NCBI GenBank assembly: GCA_016219185.1
Contig: JACRBZ010000077.1
Span: 1-64,000 of the forward strand
Direction: 5' to 3'
DNA: 64,000 nt
DNA from: Deltaproteobacteria bacterium
Lineage (GTDB): Bacteria > Desulfobacterota > Desulfobacteria > Desulfobacterales > Desulfatirhabdiaceae
Shown here: positions 44,901-53,863 of the stretch, one piece after another
How the letters are laid out: every line of letters starts with the position of its first letter
Numbering within the stretch: the first letter of the stretch is position 1
Notes under the pieces: model-generated
Told to the model about the DNA's origin: nothing
The model's database searches: none
What the model saw: the letters and a program-made list of their open reading frames with translations, nothing else
Made by a program: the position numbers and the translations under genes

Positions 44901-46697
44901 ATGCTCCACGAAAACAATGTGTTCCCCACAGCGCCGCCCGTCCTTGAAAAAGCCTTCTACCCCGCCTTGCTGGAAGGAATCAGGGATGCTGTCATTGCTG
45001 TCCATTCATCGGGAATTATCACTTATTCAAACCCTGCCGCAACGACCCATTTTAATCTCAGTGTTGGTACGCAATTTGAAAAAGCATTTCCCGAGTTGAA
45101 ACAGCAGTTGCTCCGCACCCTGAAAGACCGCCAGAACTGTCTGAATCAAAACATCCACATCGGAGAACATCATTTTCTTGTCAATCTGTATGGGATTCAT
45201 GAACCGGGAAAATCAGCCGGTGTGCTGTGCATCCTGGAAAATCGTACGGAGATGAATCAGATCATTCATAAGATGTTATCATTTCAGGAACTTTCCATAG
45301 AACTGGATACGATCATCGACTCATCCTACGATGGCCTCTGGATCTGCGACGCAAATGCAACCGTTTTGCGGATCAATTCAGCATCGGAGCGGCTGAACAA
45401 TATCCGGGCCGCCGAAGTGGTCGGCCGCAACATGACGGACCTGGTTGCGGAAGGATTCATCAACCAATCCGCAACCCTGGAGGTGATTAAAACCAAATCC
45501 ACGGCAACAATGCTCCAGAAAACCAGTACCGGCCGTAAGCTGATGATTACGGGAAGCCCCATCTTTGATGAAACAGGCAAGCTGGTCCATGTGGTTGTCA
45601 ATGAACGGGATATCACGGAAATTGATTCCCTGCATGAGGAACTTCAGCATCAGGAAGCCATCAAGAATCAATACCGCAGTCACATGCTGGAGATGCAACT
45701 GGCGGAAATGGAATCCCGCAGGATCATTGCCCGAAGCCCCTGCATGGCCAGCCTTCTCCAGCAGGCCATTAAAGTCAGCAAGGTGGATTCAACGGCCCTG
45801 ATTCTGGGAGAATCCGGCGCGGGCAAGGAGCTGATCGCGGATCTCATTCACAAGCATTCGAACCGGGCCAGCCAGCCCATGATTAAAATCAACTGCGGCG
45901 CCATTCCCGAATCCCTGGTCGAATCCGAACTGTTCGGATATGAAAAAGGCGCATTTACCGGGGCTCAGAAACAGGGAAAACCCGGCTATGTGGAACTGGC
46001 TCAGGATGGCCTGCTGTTTCTGGATGAAATCGCGGAACTTCCCCTGGCTTCGCAGGTCAAGCTTCTCCGGTTTCTGGAAGATGGCGTGGTTTGCCGGGTC
46101 GGGGGCGTCAAAAACCAAAAGCTCAACGTCCGCATTCTGGCAGCCACCAACCGAAATCTAAAGGAAATGGTCAGCACCGGAAAGTTTCGAAAAGACCTGT
46201 ACTACCGGCTTCACGTCATTCCGCTGCATGTACCGCCGCTACGGGAAAGAAAAGAGTGTATCCTGCCGCTGCTGCACCATTTCCTTCATTTTTTTGCCGC
46301 CAAAATCGGCAAGAGCGAATCCATTCATCTTTCCAAACCGGTAACAGAAGCACTCCTTTCTTATCCCTATCCCGGAAATGTCCGGGAGCTGATCAATATC
46401 TGTGAAAGGGCCGTGGTCATGAGCGAAGGGGAATGGATATCTCTGGACGACCTGCCACGGGATGTGGCCGAAGCCAGAAAATCCAAAGAGCTTTCAGATC
46501 TCATGGATTTATCCCAAAGCTCTTTGAAAGATCTCATGGGGAAATTTGAACGCTCGGTTTTAAAAAAAGCTTCGACCCAGTACGGAACCCAGGATAAAAT
46601 TGCCAAAGCATTGGGTATTGACCAGGCTACGGTTGCCAGAAAACTGAAAAAATATGGAATTGTCCTGCAATCTCAGCGCGGAAACACCGCACCGTGA
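44901..46697 (+). CDS. PAS-domain sigma-54-dependent transcriptional activator
   Basis: 598 residues: two PAS-like domains (about 20-130, 140-250), a short helix, the AAA+ domain (about 275-510) and a Fis/TyrR-type HTH (IAKALGIDQATVARKLKKYG). Walker A is GESGAGKELIAD, the sigma-54 loop GAFTGA is intact, Walker B is GLLFLDEIAEL. There is no receiver, so it probably senses a small ligand through the PAS domains rather than a kinase. It is divergent from gdh and precedes the liv operon. Three ATGCA-N4-TGCAT palindromes sit in front of these genes, so control of amino-acid uptake and breakdown is the likely job (inference). Confidence 0.94.
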   Translation: MLHENNVFPTAPPVLEKAFYPALLEGIRDAVIAVHSSGIITYSNPAATTHFNLSVGTQFEKAFPELKQQLLRTLKDRQNCLNQNIHIGEHHFLVNLYGIHEPGKSAGVLCILENRTEMNQIIHKMLSFQELSIELDTIIDSSYDGLWICDANATVLRINSASERLNNIRAAEVVGRNMTDLVAEGFINQSATLEVIKTKSTATMLQKTSTGRKLMITGSPIFDETGKLVHVVVNERDITEIDSLHEELQHQEAIKNQYRSHMLEMQLAEMESRRIIARSPCMASLLQQAIKVSKVDSTALILGESGAGKELIADLIHKHSNRASQPMIKINCGAIPESLVESELFGYEKGAFTGAQKQGKPGYVELAQDGLLFLDEIAELPLASQVKLLRFLEDGVVCRVGGVKNQKLNVRILAATNRNLKEMVSTGKFRKDLYYRLHVIPLHVPPLRERKECILPLLHHFLHFFAAKIGKSESIHLSKPVTEALLSYPYPGNVRELINICERAVVMSEGEWISLDDLPRDVAEARKSKELSDLMDLSQSSLKDLMGKFERSVLKKASTQYGTQDKIAKALGIDQATVARKLKKYGIVLQSQRGNTAP

Positions 46698-46714
46698 TTT
46701 TTTCGGAACCGACT

Positions 46715-46728
46715 ATGCAATTTTGCAT
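46715..46728. promoter_or_regulatory. Activator-site palindrome ATGCA-N4-TGCAT, copy 3
   Basis: ATGCAATTTTGCAT, with the arms extended to six bases (ATGCAA/TTGCAT). Its centre lies about 331 bp upstream of the sigma-54 promoter at 47045-47060, close to the mean distance seen for gdh. Confidence 0.55.
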
Positions 46729-47044
46729 ATTTGTTCGGTGCATTGCGGCTTTTCCCTCACATCAATATACAGAAATCTTTGCACCAGGCGTGGGAGGACA
46801 ATCTCATGGAATCGAACTGAACATTTTCATATTACCGCGTCAGTCATAAACGGATCAAGCCGTACCCGTGTCTGCCGCACTATTTTATCCGATGCATTAA
46901 TTACAAAATTGTTGTTAATTGGAATTTAATCTCAAATATTTAAAAGATCCACCCGGCGCTTTCTTTGTTTCAAAAAAGCAGATAATAATGTTATTTAAAA
47001 TAGATACATGAATAATTCCAATCTGTGAGACCTTTCTTGAACTG

Positions 47045-47060
47045 TGGCATATGGTTTGCA
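47045..47060 (+). promoter_or_regulatory. Sigma-54 promoter of the liv-type ABC operon
   Basis: TGGCAT-ATGGT-TTGCA: both boxes match the consensus, with GG and GC at the required spacing. It predicts a start near 47072 and a leader of about 63 nt before ATG 47135. Confidence 0.82.
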
Positions 47061-47134
47061 GACATCAGCACGAAACAGAGGAAATGCTGTATCGATTGAT
47101 TGTTTTTTTCAACACTCTATTTAAGGAGGCAAAC

Positions 47135-48370
47135 ATGAAGGGACGAACAAAAGTACTGGCTTTACTGTTGGTTTTAGCGATATCTGTACCGGCGTGGGCA
47201 GATGAAGCGCGTGACTTTTTCAAGGTTGGCGTGATTACCTCCCTTTCCGGCAGCCTGGCCACGGGCGGCAATGTCACCAAGCGCGGCTATGATCTCTGGG
47301 CCGATGCCGTAAATGCGGCAGGCGGTATTGAAATTCAGGGAAAAAAATATCCCGTGAAACTCTTTTATGGAGACGATCAGTCCGAGCCTGCCCAGGGCGC
47401 TTCCGCCGCTGAGCGACTGGCTACCCAGGAGAAGGTTGACTTTGTTCTGGGCCCCTACGCTTCCGGTTTGACTCTGGCCGCAGCTCCGGTTCTTGAGAAA
47501 TTCAAAATCCCCATGATTACCGGTTCCGCGGAATCTCCCATGATCTGGAAAGAAAAATTCCGTTATACCTTCGGCACCATTCCCCCGGTGAATTATACCG
47601 GCTCTGCGCCCATCAACACGATTGCCAACCTGAACCCCAAACCCAAAACCGCCCTCATTTTAGGCTCCAACGATACATTTTCCAAAGCCACTGCCGAGGC
47701 ATTTCAGGATGCGGCAGTCAAAGCCGGAATCAAGGTTCTAAAATTCAATATCGTTCCTTCCGGACAGGACCTGATTCCTTATCTTTCCGCAGCCAAAGCC
47801 ATTAAGCCGGACCTGATCGCTTTTGGCGGGCATGATGAAGAACTGATCAAACTGGTAAAAGCCCTGAACCAGATCAACTATACGCCCAAAGCACTTTTGA
47901 TGCACTACGGCGTAACTGAGCCTGCTTTCATCGAAGCACTGGGAAAGAGCGCAGACCAGATTTTCGGCGCCTCCGTCTGGACCGAAACCATTAAAACCAA
48001 GGGAGAAGTGCTGTGGCCGGATGCCAAAAGTTATGCCGATGCCGCAATGAAAGCCTATAATGTCCCGGCGGATTATACCCAGGCAGGGTCTTCTGCTGCG
48101 GGTATTGCCTTTCAGATGGCGCTGATCAAGATCAACGCCGTACCGCCCCTGGATGAGAAAAAACGGGATGAACTGGTCGGTGCGCTTGAAAAACTGAAAG
48201 TCCATTCTTTCTACGGCGAGATCGGCTTTGCCACCGAAGGTCAGTTCTACCATTCCAACGTCGGTCTGACACCGCTGAGCATCCAGATCCAAAATGGAAA
48301 AGTCGTTGTTGTCGGTCCTGATAGTCTGGCGGAAAGCAAGCCGTTATATCCCATGAAAGCCATGAAATAA
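47135..48370 (+). CDS. Branched-chain amino acid (or related) ABC transporter, periplasmic binding protein
   Basis: 411 residues from ATG 47135, behind a perfect AAGGAGG site (47123-47129). The open frame from 47051 overlaps the sigma-54 promoter and is not coding. A signal peptide covers 1-22 (LALLLVLAISVPAWA). The mature part is a LivJ/LivK-type receptor (FKVGVITSLSGSLATGG, VDFVLGPYASGLTLAAAPV, LILGSNDTFSKATAEAF). It captures amino acids or similar small molecules in the periplasm. With gabT and gdh nearby, GABA, glutamate or a branched-chain amino acid are reasonable ligands, but the sequence does not decide. It is first in the operon with permease and ATPase genes. Confidence 0.94.
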   Translation: MKGRTKVLALLLVLAISVPAWADEARDFFKVGVITSLSGSLATGGNVTKRGYDLWADAVNAAGGIEIQGKKYPVKLFYGDDQSEPAQGASAAERLATQEKVDFVLGPYASGLTLAAAPVLEKFKIPMITGSAESPMIWKEKFRYTFGTIPPVNYTGSAPINTIANLNPKPKTALILGSNDTFSKATAEAFQDAAVKAGIKVLKFNIVPSGQDLIPYLSAAKAIKPDLIAFGGHDEELIKLVKALNQINYTPKALLMHYGVTEPAFIEALGKSADQIFGASVWTETIKTKGEVLWPDAKSYADAAMKAYNVPADYTQAGSSAAGIAFQMALIKINAVPPLDEKKRDELVGALEKLKVHSFYGEIGFATEGQFYHSNVGLTPLSIQIQNGKVVVVGPDSLAESKPLYPMKAMK

Positions 48371-48382
48371 GAGTTCATTAAG

Positions 48383-48415
48383 GTAACGATTCAGGTGGGC
48401 AGGCTGAATCGTTAC
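48383..48415 (+). terminator. 33-nt hairpin between binding-protein and permease genes
   Basis: GTAACGATTCAG and CTGAATCGTTAC pair perfectly around a 9-base loop. No T-run follows. In binding-protein operons such intercistronic hairpins protect the upstream mRNA and lower expression of the membrane genes. Here it occupies the place where the permease gene should begin. Confidence 0.6.
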
Positions 48416-48455
48416 AGTAAAAATTGCCATCGGGTTTTCCCTGGCCTACGGCGTC

Positions 48456-49247
48456 ATGCACATCATTGATTTTGCCGTCGGCGAATGGATCATGCTGGGG
48501 GCTTTTCTGGGATATTATCTCAACCTGTGGACTGTCGTGGATCCATTTATTCTCCTTCCGGCAATTTTTCTGGTTTTCAGTTTGATCGGATACCTGATTC
48601 AGCCCCTGGTTTACCGGGTGATCAGCGGTAAAAAAGGGAACCCCGTCCTGATGGGGCTGGTCTTTACGTTCGGGCTAGCCTTGATGTTCCGTGGCATGGC
48701 CCTGACCGGTTTCGGATTTTATTCCCACTCCATTCCATCGGCCATTTCTCAGGATTCATTCTTTCTGGAGATGGGCGATATTTTCATCACCATCCCTTAT
48801 GTAAGGCTCGCCGGGCTGCTATATGCCCTTGCCATTACCCTGGTGCTTCATTTTGTTCTGAAGAAAACCGACTTTGGCCGCGCGGTAAGGGCCCTTTCTC
48901 AGCACCGCGAAGCCTCGGGTTTGATGGGAATTAACGCCAAGCGGATCAGCTCTTATGTTTATGGAATTTACGTGGGACTCAGCGCCATGACCGGAGTCAT
49001 CATCGGCAGCATTTTCACCATCAACGCACAGATGGGCGGAGAATATACAGTGCTGGCGTTTTTCATTGTGGTTCTGGCCGGCATGGGATATCTGGCCGGG
49101 GTTCCCTGGGCCGCATTCTTGCTGGGCCTGGTTCAGTCGTTTTTCCTGATTTACCTGAATCCCAGTTACACCCTGATGGCCGTATTCGGCATTTTGTTCA
49201 CCATTTTGTTAATCTCCCCCAAGGGGCTTTTTGGAAGAGGCGTATGA
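48456..49247 (+). CDS. ABC transporter permease, LivH type, with abnormal 5' end
   Basis: 263 residues from the first ATG, against about 290 for LivH. Family sequence begins before this ATG in the same frame (KIAIGFSLAYGV, 48420-48455). That stretch is the second half of the first membrane helix, but it has no standard start codon and is closed by a TGA at 48405. The true start is therefore unclear: an unusual ATT at 48423, internal initiation at 48456 without a Shine-Dalgarno sequence, or a gene damaged by deletion or insertion of the hairpin at 48383. The rest is intact (LSAMTGVIIGSIFTINAQMG, ILLISPKGLFG). It forms the membrane channel with the next gene, with which it overlaps by four bases. 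Confidence 0.85.
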   Translation: MHIIDFAVGEWIMLGAFLGYYLNLWTVVDPFILLPAIFLVFSLIGYLIQPLVYRVISGKKGNPVLMGLVFTFGLALMFRGMALTGFGFYSHSIPSAISQDSFFLEMGDIFITIPYVRLAGLLYALAITLVLHFVLKKTDFGRAVRALSQHREASGLMGINAKRISSYVYGIYVGLSAMTGVIIGSIFTINAQMGGEYTVLAFFIVVLAGMGYLAGVPWAAFLLGLVQSFFLIYLNPSYTLMAVFGILFTILLISPKGLFGRGV

Positions 49248-50224
49248 GCCGAAAGCATCTCCTACTCGTTCTATCATTCGGTATTCTGCTGGCCGTGCCT
49301 TCAGTAATCCATGACACTTTTTTCTTGAGGATTATCACTGAAGCGATTCTGTGGATTGGCCTGGCCATTTCCTGGGATGTCCTGGCTGGGTATACCGGTT
49401 ATTTAAATTTCGGGCATGGCGCCTTTTTTGGCATTGGGGCCTATACAACCGCTCTGCTCATGAAGCTATGCGGCTGGCCTTTTTTCCTGGCGCTTCCAGT
49501 TGCCGGAGTGGCTGCCGGTATCCTCGCATTGATCACCGGAATTCCAACGCTTCGGCTAAAGGGCGCGTATTTTGCCATCGCCACCTGGGCAATGGCAAAG
49601 GCCATTCAACAAGTGGCGCTGGTTATGGATATCACCGGTGGGCCCGACGGCATGAGGCTTCCAACATTTTTGCATCCAGACTTTTTTTATTATCTCATGC
49701 TCGGGGTGGTGGGGGGTATCTTTGCGCTGTACTGGTTCCTGCTGGAAAAAGCCCCTTTCGGTCTTAAGGTCAAAGCCATCCGTGAAGACGATCAAAGCGC
49801 CATGTCCCTGGGGCTGAATCCCACCTGGATCAAGCTTCAGGCATTTATTCTTTCTGCTGTTCCAGCAGGAATATTGGGAGCCATTTACGCGTACTGGATC
49901 ACCTATATTGATCCGGCTTCCGCCCTGGGGGATCTGGTTACGGATCAAGCTGTGGTCATGGCGGTGTTCGGAGGACTGGGAACCCTGATCGGCCCTGCCA
50001 TCGGCGCCATCATCATCTTTTTGTTCAAAACCTATTTCTGGGCGTATCTGTCCGATTATCAGGTCCTTTATCTGATCATCCTGGGAGGGGTGATTGCCGC
50101 CAGTGTCGTGTTCCTCCCCAATGGTCTGTGGGGAACGATAACGGGCTATCTGCAAACCCGGAAAACATTAAAACAGGAACCGGTTTCTCAAGAAAATTCC
50201 GATAAAGGAGCCCATCATGTCTGA
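49244..50224 (+). CDS. ABC transporter permease, LivM type
   Basis: 326 residues with eight to nine predicted helices and the LivM hallmarks LAGYTGYLNFGHGAFFGIGAY (in part: GYLNFGHGAFFGIGAY), TGIPTLRLKGAYFAIAT and VKAIREDDQSAMSLGL (the ATPase-coupling loop). ATG overlaps the stop of the preceding permease gene (ATGA), and its own end overlaps the ATPase gene by eight bases, so the operon is translationally coupled. Confidence 0.95.
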   Translation: MSRKHLLLVLSFGILLAVPSVIHDTFFLRIITEAILWIGLAISWDVLAGYTGYLNFGHGAFFGIGAYTTALLMKLCGWPFFLALPVAGVAAGILALITGIPTLRLKGAYFAIATWAMAKAIQQVALVMDITGGPDGMRLPTFLHPDFFYYLMLGVVGGIFALYWFLLEKAPFGLKVKAIREDDQSAMSLGLNPTWIKLQAFILSAVPAGILGAIYAYWITYIDPASALGDLVTDQAVVMAVFGGLGTLIGPAIGAIIIFLFKTYFWAYLSDYQVLYLIILGGVIAASVVFLPNGLWGTITGYLQTRKTLKQEPVSQENSDKGAHHV

Positions 50225-50942
50225 ACCACTCCTTCAGGTGAATGCCGTCACAAAAACCTTTGGAGGACTGCACGCGGTGTTCCAGGTATCCTTTCATATG
50301 GCTCCCGGCGAAATTATCGGTCTCATCGGCCCCAACGGCGCGGGGAAAACGACCCTGTTCAATGTGATCAGCGGCTTTTATGCGCCAAGCAAAGGGCAAA
50401 TCCATTTCAAGGGGCAGAACATCAGTGGAAAACCGCCGTACAAGCTGGCAACTCTCGGTATCGGCCGCACCTTTCAGGTGGTAAAGCCCTTTGCCGGCCT
50501 GACAGTTCTGGAAAATGTCATCATTGCGTCCTTTGCCAAACATCCCAAGCGCCGTCAGGCGGAACAGCATGCCTGGAAAATTCTGGAAATGACAGGCCTT
50601 GCGGACCGGGCAAATGCCCAGGCTTCCAGTCTGACCCTGGCTGGCCGAAAGCGTCTTGAGGTCAGCAAGGCCCTGGCCCTGGAGCCGACACTGCTCCTTC
50701 TGGATGAAGTGGTTGCGGGTCTTAACCCCACAGAGGCGGACAAGACCATTGAGCTCATTCTTTCCCTGCGCAGCCAGGGCATCACCATCCTGATCGTCGA
50801 GCATATCATGCGGGTCATCATGAACATCAGCGACCGCGTCGTGGTGCTCAATTTCGGCCAGAAAATTGCGGAAGGCATTCCCAGGGACGTGGCCAAGGAT
50901 TCCGGGGTCATTCAGGCATATCTTGGGGAGGCGCCGCAATGA
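50217..50942 (+). CDS. ABC transporter ATP-binding protein, LivG type
   Basis: 241 residues. Walker A GPNGAGKTTL, Q-loop RTFQVVKPF, signature SLTLAGRKRLEVSKAL (the usual LSGG is replaced by LTLAG, which is common in LivG), Walker B LLLLDEVVAGLN and switch His in VEHIMRV. AAAGGAG lies eight bases before the ATG. It pairs with the next ATPase to power the transporter. Confidence 0.95.
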   Translation: MSEPLLQVNAVTKTFGGLHAVFQVSFHMAPGEIIGLIGPNGAGKTTLFNVISGFYAPSKGQIHFKGQNISGKPPYKLATLGIGRTFQVVKPFAGLTVLENVIIASFAKHPKRRQAEQHAWKILEMTGLADRANAQASSLTLAGRKRLEVSKALALEPTLLLLDEVVAGLNPTEADKTIELILSLRSQGITILIVEHIMRVIMNISDRVVVLNFGQKIAEGIPRDVAKDSGVIQAYLGEAPQ

Positions 50943-51649
50943 ATATTTTAAATGCAAAAAGTGTATCAGTTTATTACGGCGATATCCAGGCCCTGTGGGA
51001 CATTTCCTTATCCGTCACCTCCGGACAGATTGTGGCCCTTCTCGGGACCAACGGCGCCGGTAAAACCACGACCCTGAAAACGATCTGCGGTCTGCTTTCC
51101 AGCGCATCCGGACAGATAGACTTTGAAGGAAAGCTCATCAGCGGCCTTCCGGTCCATGACATCGCCAATCTGGGAATTACCCTGGTTCCCGAAGGCAGGC
51201 AGCTCTTTCCCAAAATGGATGTGGAGGAGAACCTGCTGATTGGCTCCTATCTCAGCCGTACCCATGTCCACAGGGCAAAAAACCTGAGCAAAGTCTACGA
51301 ACTTTTCCCACGTCTGGCAGAGCGCAAGAACCAGACCGCGGAAACACTTTCCGGCGGCGAGCAGCAGATGGTGGCCATCGGCAGGGCCTTGATGCAGAGC
51401 CCGAAACTCATCATGTTCGATGAGCCCAGCCTGGGGCTTTCACCGATACTGGTTCAGGAAGTATTCCGGGTCATCGAAGAGCTTCACAGCCAGGGCCTGA
51501 CGATTTTTCTGGTCGAACAGAATGTGCATCAGACGCTTAAAATCGCCGATTATTGTTATGTGATGGAAAATGGCCGCATCGTCAAGGAAGGCACGGGAAA
51601 AGATCTGGAAAAGGATGCCTCAATCCGGGAGACGTATCTGGGGTTCTGA
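50939..51649 (+). CDS. ABC transporter ATP-binding protein, LivF type
   Basis: 236 residues. Walker A GTNGAGKTTTLKTI, signature LSGGEQQMVAIGRALM, Walker B LIMFDEPSLGLSP and switch region FLVEQNVHQTL. The start overlaps the LivG stop (ATGA). It is the last gene of the operon; a hairpin with a 41-nt footprint follows about 100 bp downstream. Confidence 0.95.
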   Translation: MNILNAKSVSVYYGDIQALWDISLSVTSGQIVALLGTNGAGKTTTLKTICGLLSSASGQIDFEGKLISGLPVHDIANLGITLVPEGRQLFPKMDVEENLLIGSYLSRTHVHRAKNLSKVYELFPRLAERKNQTAETLSGGEQQMVAIGRALMQSPKLIMFDEPSLGLSPILVQEVFRVIEELHSQGLTIFLVEQNVHQTLKIADYCYVMENGRIVKEGTGKDLEKDASIRETYLGF

Positions 51650-51685
51650 TGCAACTGTTTCAAGAATCCGGCCAGATATCATGCA

Positions 51686-51738
51686 GATACAAGTTTGATA
51701 TTGAATGCTAAATTGTATTGAAAGCCCGCTGGGTGACG
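51686..51738 (+). repeat. Direct repeat A, related to the promoter region at 54661-54715
   Basis: About 53 bp that align with 54661-54715, mostly identical (ATATTGAATGCTAAA against ATATTGCATGTTAAA, then TGTATTGA-AGCC-GCTG-GTG in both). The B copy contains the promoter of an AAA ATPase gene; in this copy the -10 box is lost. The copies lie on either side of a 3-kb stretch with two genes. Confidence 0.6.
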
Positions 51739-51751
51739 ATATTCAGTAAGC

Positions 51752-51792
51752 GGCGGCTTAATCCGCGTCCTTTGGGCGTGGATTAAGCCGCC
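51752..51792. terminator. Strong hairpin between convergent livF and TPP-enzyme genes
   Basis: GGCGGCTTAATCC pairs with GGATTAAGCCGCC, and the stem continues inward with two G-U pairs to a TTT loop, 19 pairs in all. There is no T-tract. Its place between convergent genes suggests a bidirectional end signal. Confidence 0.7.
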
Positions 51793-51878
51793 GTTGACTA
51801 TTTCCACGATCATCCAAAGTAAAACTCTCTGTGCTGACGTCAATCGAAACGATTTCGAGTTACAGCCAACTGAGCCCT

Positions 51879-53621
51879 TCAGACATCATAAATCTGTTTC
51901 AGCATCAGAAGCCTGTCCATCATTGGTGATTGTTCTGAATTATCAATAACAAGTTCAATAATGCACGGGCCATCCAATCCGGATATGAATCCTGGAATTT
52001 GTGCCAGATCCTCATTCTCCCTTATGGTTAGCCCTGGGATCCCGGCGACTTTATACATCTCCGCAAGTTCGATTCTCTTTTGCATCGCATGGTCGTTTGT
52101 TCTGCCCATCAGAACTTTAAGGCCATTGACAACGAATCCCAGCATGGCATTGTTGATGATAACGTAAATAATGGGAAGATTGTATTCGTGGGCAGTCAAT
52201 ATTTCCATGCCGTTCATGAAAAACCCGCCATCTCCCGTAATTACTATGGTCTGGTAATCAGGCAGAGACAGACACGCTCCCAGTGATCCACCCACCGCAT
52301 TTCCCATTGCCGCATAGTTTGTGCTGATATCAAAATACAAGTCTTTTTTAATTGGCAGGTACTTGAAAACAAATGTCATAAACTCGCCGATATCCGAAAG
52401 GATAATTGATTTTTCCGGAAAATATTCAGACAGTTGTTCAAGAAAATATCTGACGGAGGCACCGCTGTGATTTTTTTTATAGGGCTGATTAAACATGGTT
52501 TTCTGAAAAGATACCCGTGGCTTTGGCTGACATTCTGCGATCAGGGCGGGAAATGCCATACCCAGATCAAAATATACCGGGAGATCCACCTCAAATACCT
52601 TGTTCAGTTCTTTCCGATCAGAATCGATATGAATTATTTTTTTGTCTTTAAGTAATCTGTCATCAAAATCGGTGATGCTGACTTCCTTGAGACCTGTTCC
52701 AAGTATCAACAGGCAACCAGGTTTATATTCCTCTACAAACTGTTTGGTGAAATCGGCACAAAACATGCCGTAATTGCCCATGTACAGTTCAAAATCATCT
52801 TCAAGGATACCTTTTCCACGGGGGGTGGCAATAACGGGCCAGCCTAATTTTCGGGCAAGGTCCTTTAGCAGGGAAGAATATTTTTTGGCTCCATGACCTG
52901 CATAGATAATTCCCGCATCCACACTGTCAATCAGATCGATTGCAGCGTTTAAAGCCGATCGGTCATAAGCGGGGAGAAATGGATCAATCTCTGCCGTAAA
53001 CTTGCTTACGTTGGATACGGTACAGCATTGAATATCCACGGGTATCGATATATGTACCGGTCCAAAAGGAGGCGTCGTCGCAATCACTGCTGCCTTTAAA
53101 AGTTCAGGTAAAACATCTTCTTCTCTGTTTACAAGGCAACTGTGCTTTGTAATGGATTGGGTAACAGAAATTGTATCCAGGTTTTGAATGCCGCCACGGT
53201 GCAGACGTGCACGAGAAGGACTTCCTGATATAATCAGGACAGAAGACTTGTTGACGAATGCCTCCCCAATCCCGCCAATGGCGTTGTTAAGTCCAACCGT
53301 GCCGGCCAATATGCAGACCCCCAGATTTCCGGATACTCCTGCATATTTGGAGACCGAGTAACCGGCACCGGCCTCATTTTTGGGTACAATTAACCGGATT
53401 TCCGAGGCGCACAACGCATCGTACAATGGCAGATTCGAAGAAGACTGAATTCCAAAAATGTGTTTTACGCCGATTAATTCGAGAAATCGGATACATTGGT
53501 CAGCAACTTTTATTTCCTTTTCTATCAGATCCTGAAGCTCATGTTTATCGACTTTTGTACCCGCTATGATTATTTCGTTCAGTCCGGGTAATATTTTGGT
53601 TTCATCCGACAAAATTGACAT
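51879..53621 (-). CDS. Thiamine pyrophosphate-dependent enzyme, acetolactate synthase-like
   Basis: 580 residues with the three-domain TPP fold. The N-terminal PYR domain has the catalytic Glu in VPKNEAGAGYSVSKYAG. The middle domain is about 225-350. The C-terminal PP domain holds the TPP/Mg motif ITGDGGFFMNGMEI ending in VIINNAML. The sequence diverges from true acetolactate synthase (GIQSSSNLPLYDAL in place of a GYPGGA-type motif), so the product could equally be a decarboxylase or lyase of a 2-oxo acid. It has about 50 extra N-terminal residues. It stands alone, convergent with the liv operon, and is visibly richer in A+T than the genes around it. Substrate unknown. Confidence 0.85.
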   Translation of the reverse strand: MSILSDETKILPGLNEIIIAGTKVDKHELQDLIEKEIKVADQCIRFLELIGVKHIFGIQSSSNLPLYDALCASEIRLIVPKNEAGAGYSVSKYAGVSGNLGVCILAGTVGLNNAIGGIGEAFVNKSSVLIISGSPSRARLHRGGIQNLDTISVTQSITKHSCLVNREEDVLPELLKAAVIATTPPFGPVHISIPVDIQCCTVSNVSKFTAEIDPFLPAYDRSALNAAIDLIDSVDAGIIYAGHGAKKYSSLLKDLARKLGWPVIATPRGKGILEDDFELYMGNYGMFCADFTKQFVEEYKPGCLLILGTGLKEVSITDFDDRLLKDKKIIHIDSDRKELNKVFEVDLPVYFDLGMAFPALIAECQPKPRVSFQKTMFNQPYKKNHSGASVRYFLEQLSEYFPEKSIILSDIGEFMTFVFKYLPIKKDLYFDISTNYAAMGNAVGGSLGACLSLPDYQTIVITGDGGFFMNGMEILTAHEYNLPIIYVIINNAMLGFVVNGLKVLMGRTNDHAMQKRIELAEMYKVAGIPGLTIRENEDLAQIPGFISGLDGPCIIELVIDNSEQSPMMDRLLMLKQIYDV

Positions 53622-53863
53622 TCAACGACCTCCGTCCCATCGTTGCTTGCAGATGGGGAAGCAGTTATGTTTTTTTGACCAAAAGCGCAATTGAATCCGG
53701 TTGAAAGATGGTGGCGAATGGGGAATATGGATTGGTGGATGGTGGCCGGAAGGGTGATGGCGATCCGGCCGAATTGCAGGTGTAGGATGAGGCAAAGTTG
53801 CGATCCGTTACATATGGCTTGCGAATAAACGAATCGATCCATCAATAATCATAATTTCGGGAG

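Larger units (their letters stand above)
46698..47134. other. 437-bp regulatory region upstream of the amino-acid ABC operon
   Basis: No gene is seen. It contains one ATGCA-N4-TGCAT palindrome just behind the activator gene, a long AT-rich stretch (46880-47030) with one further ATGCA half-site near 46892, then a perfect sigma-54 promoter and the leader of the binding-protein gene. Confidence 0.7.

Noticed and set aside
53579-53845. 88-codon minus-strand open frame upstream of the TPP enzyme
   Set aside because: Overlaps the TPP-enzyme start in another frame, has no ribosome-binding site and no family resemblance.
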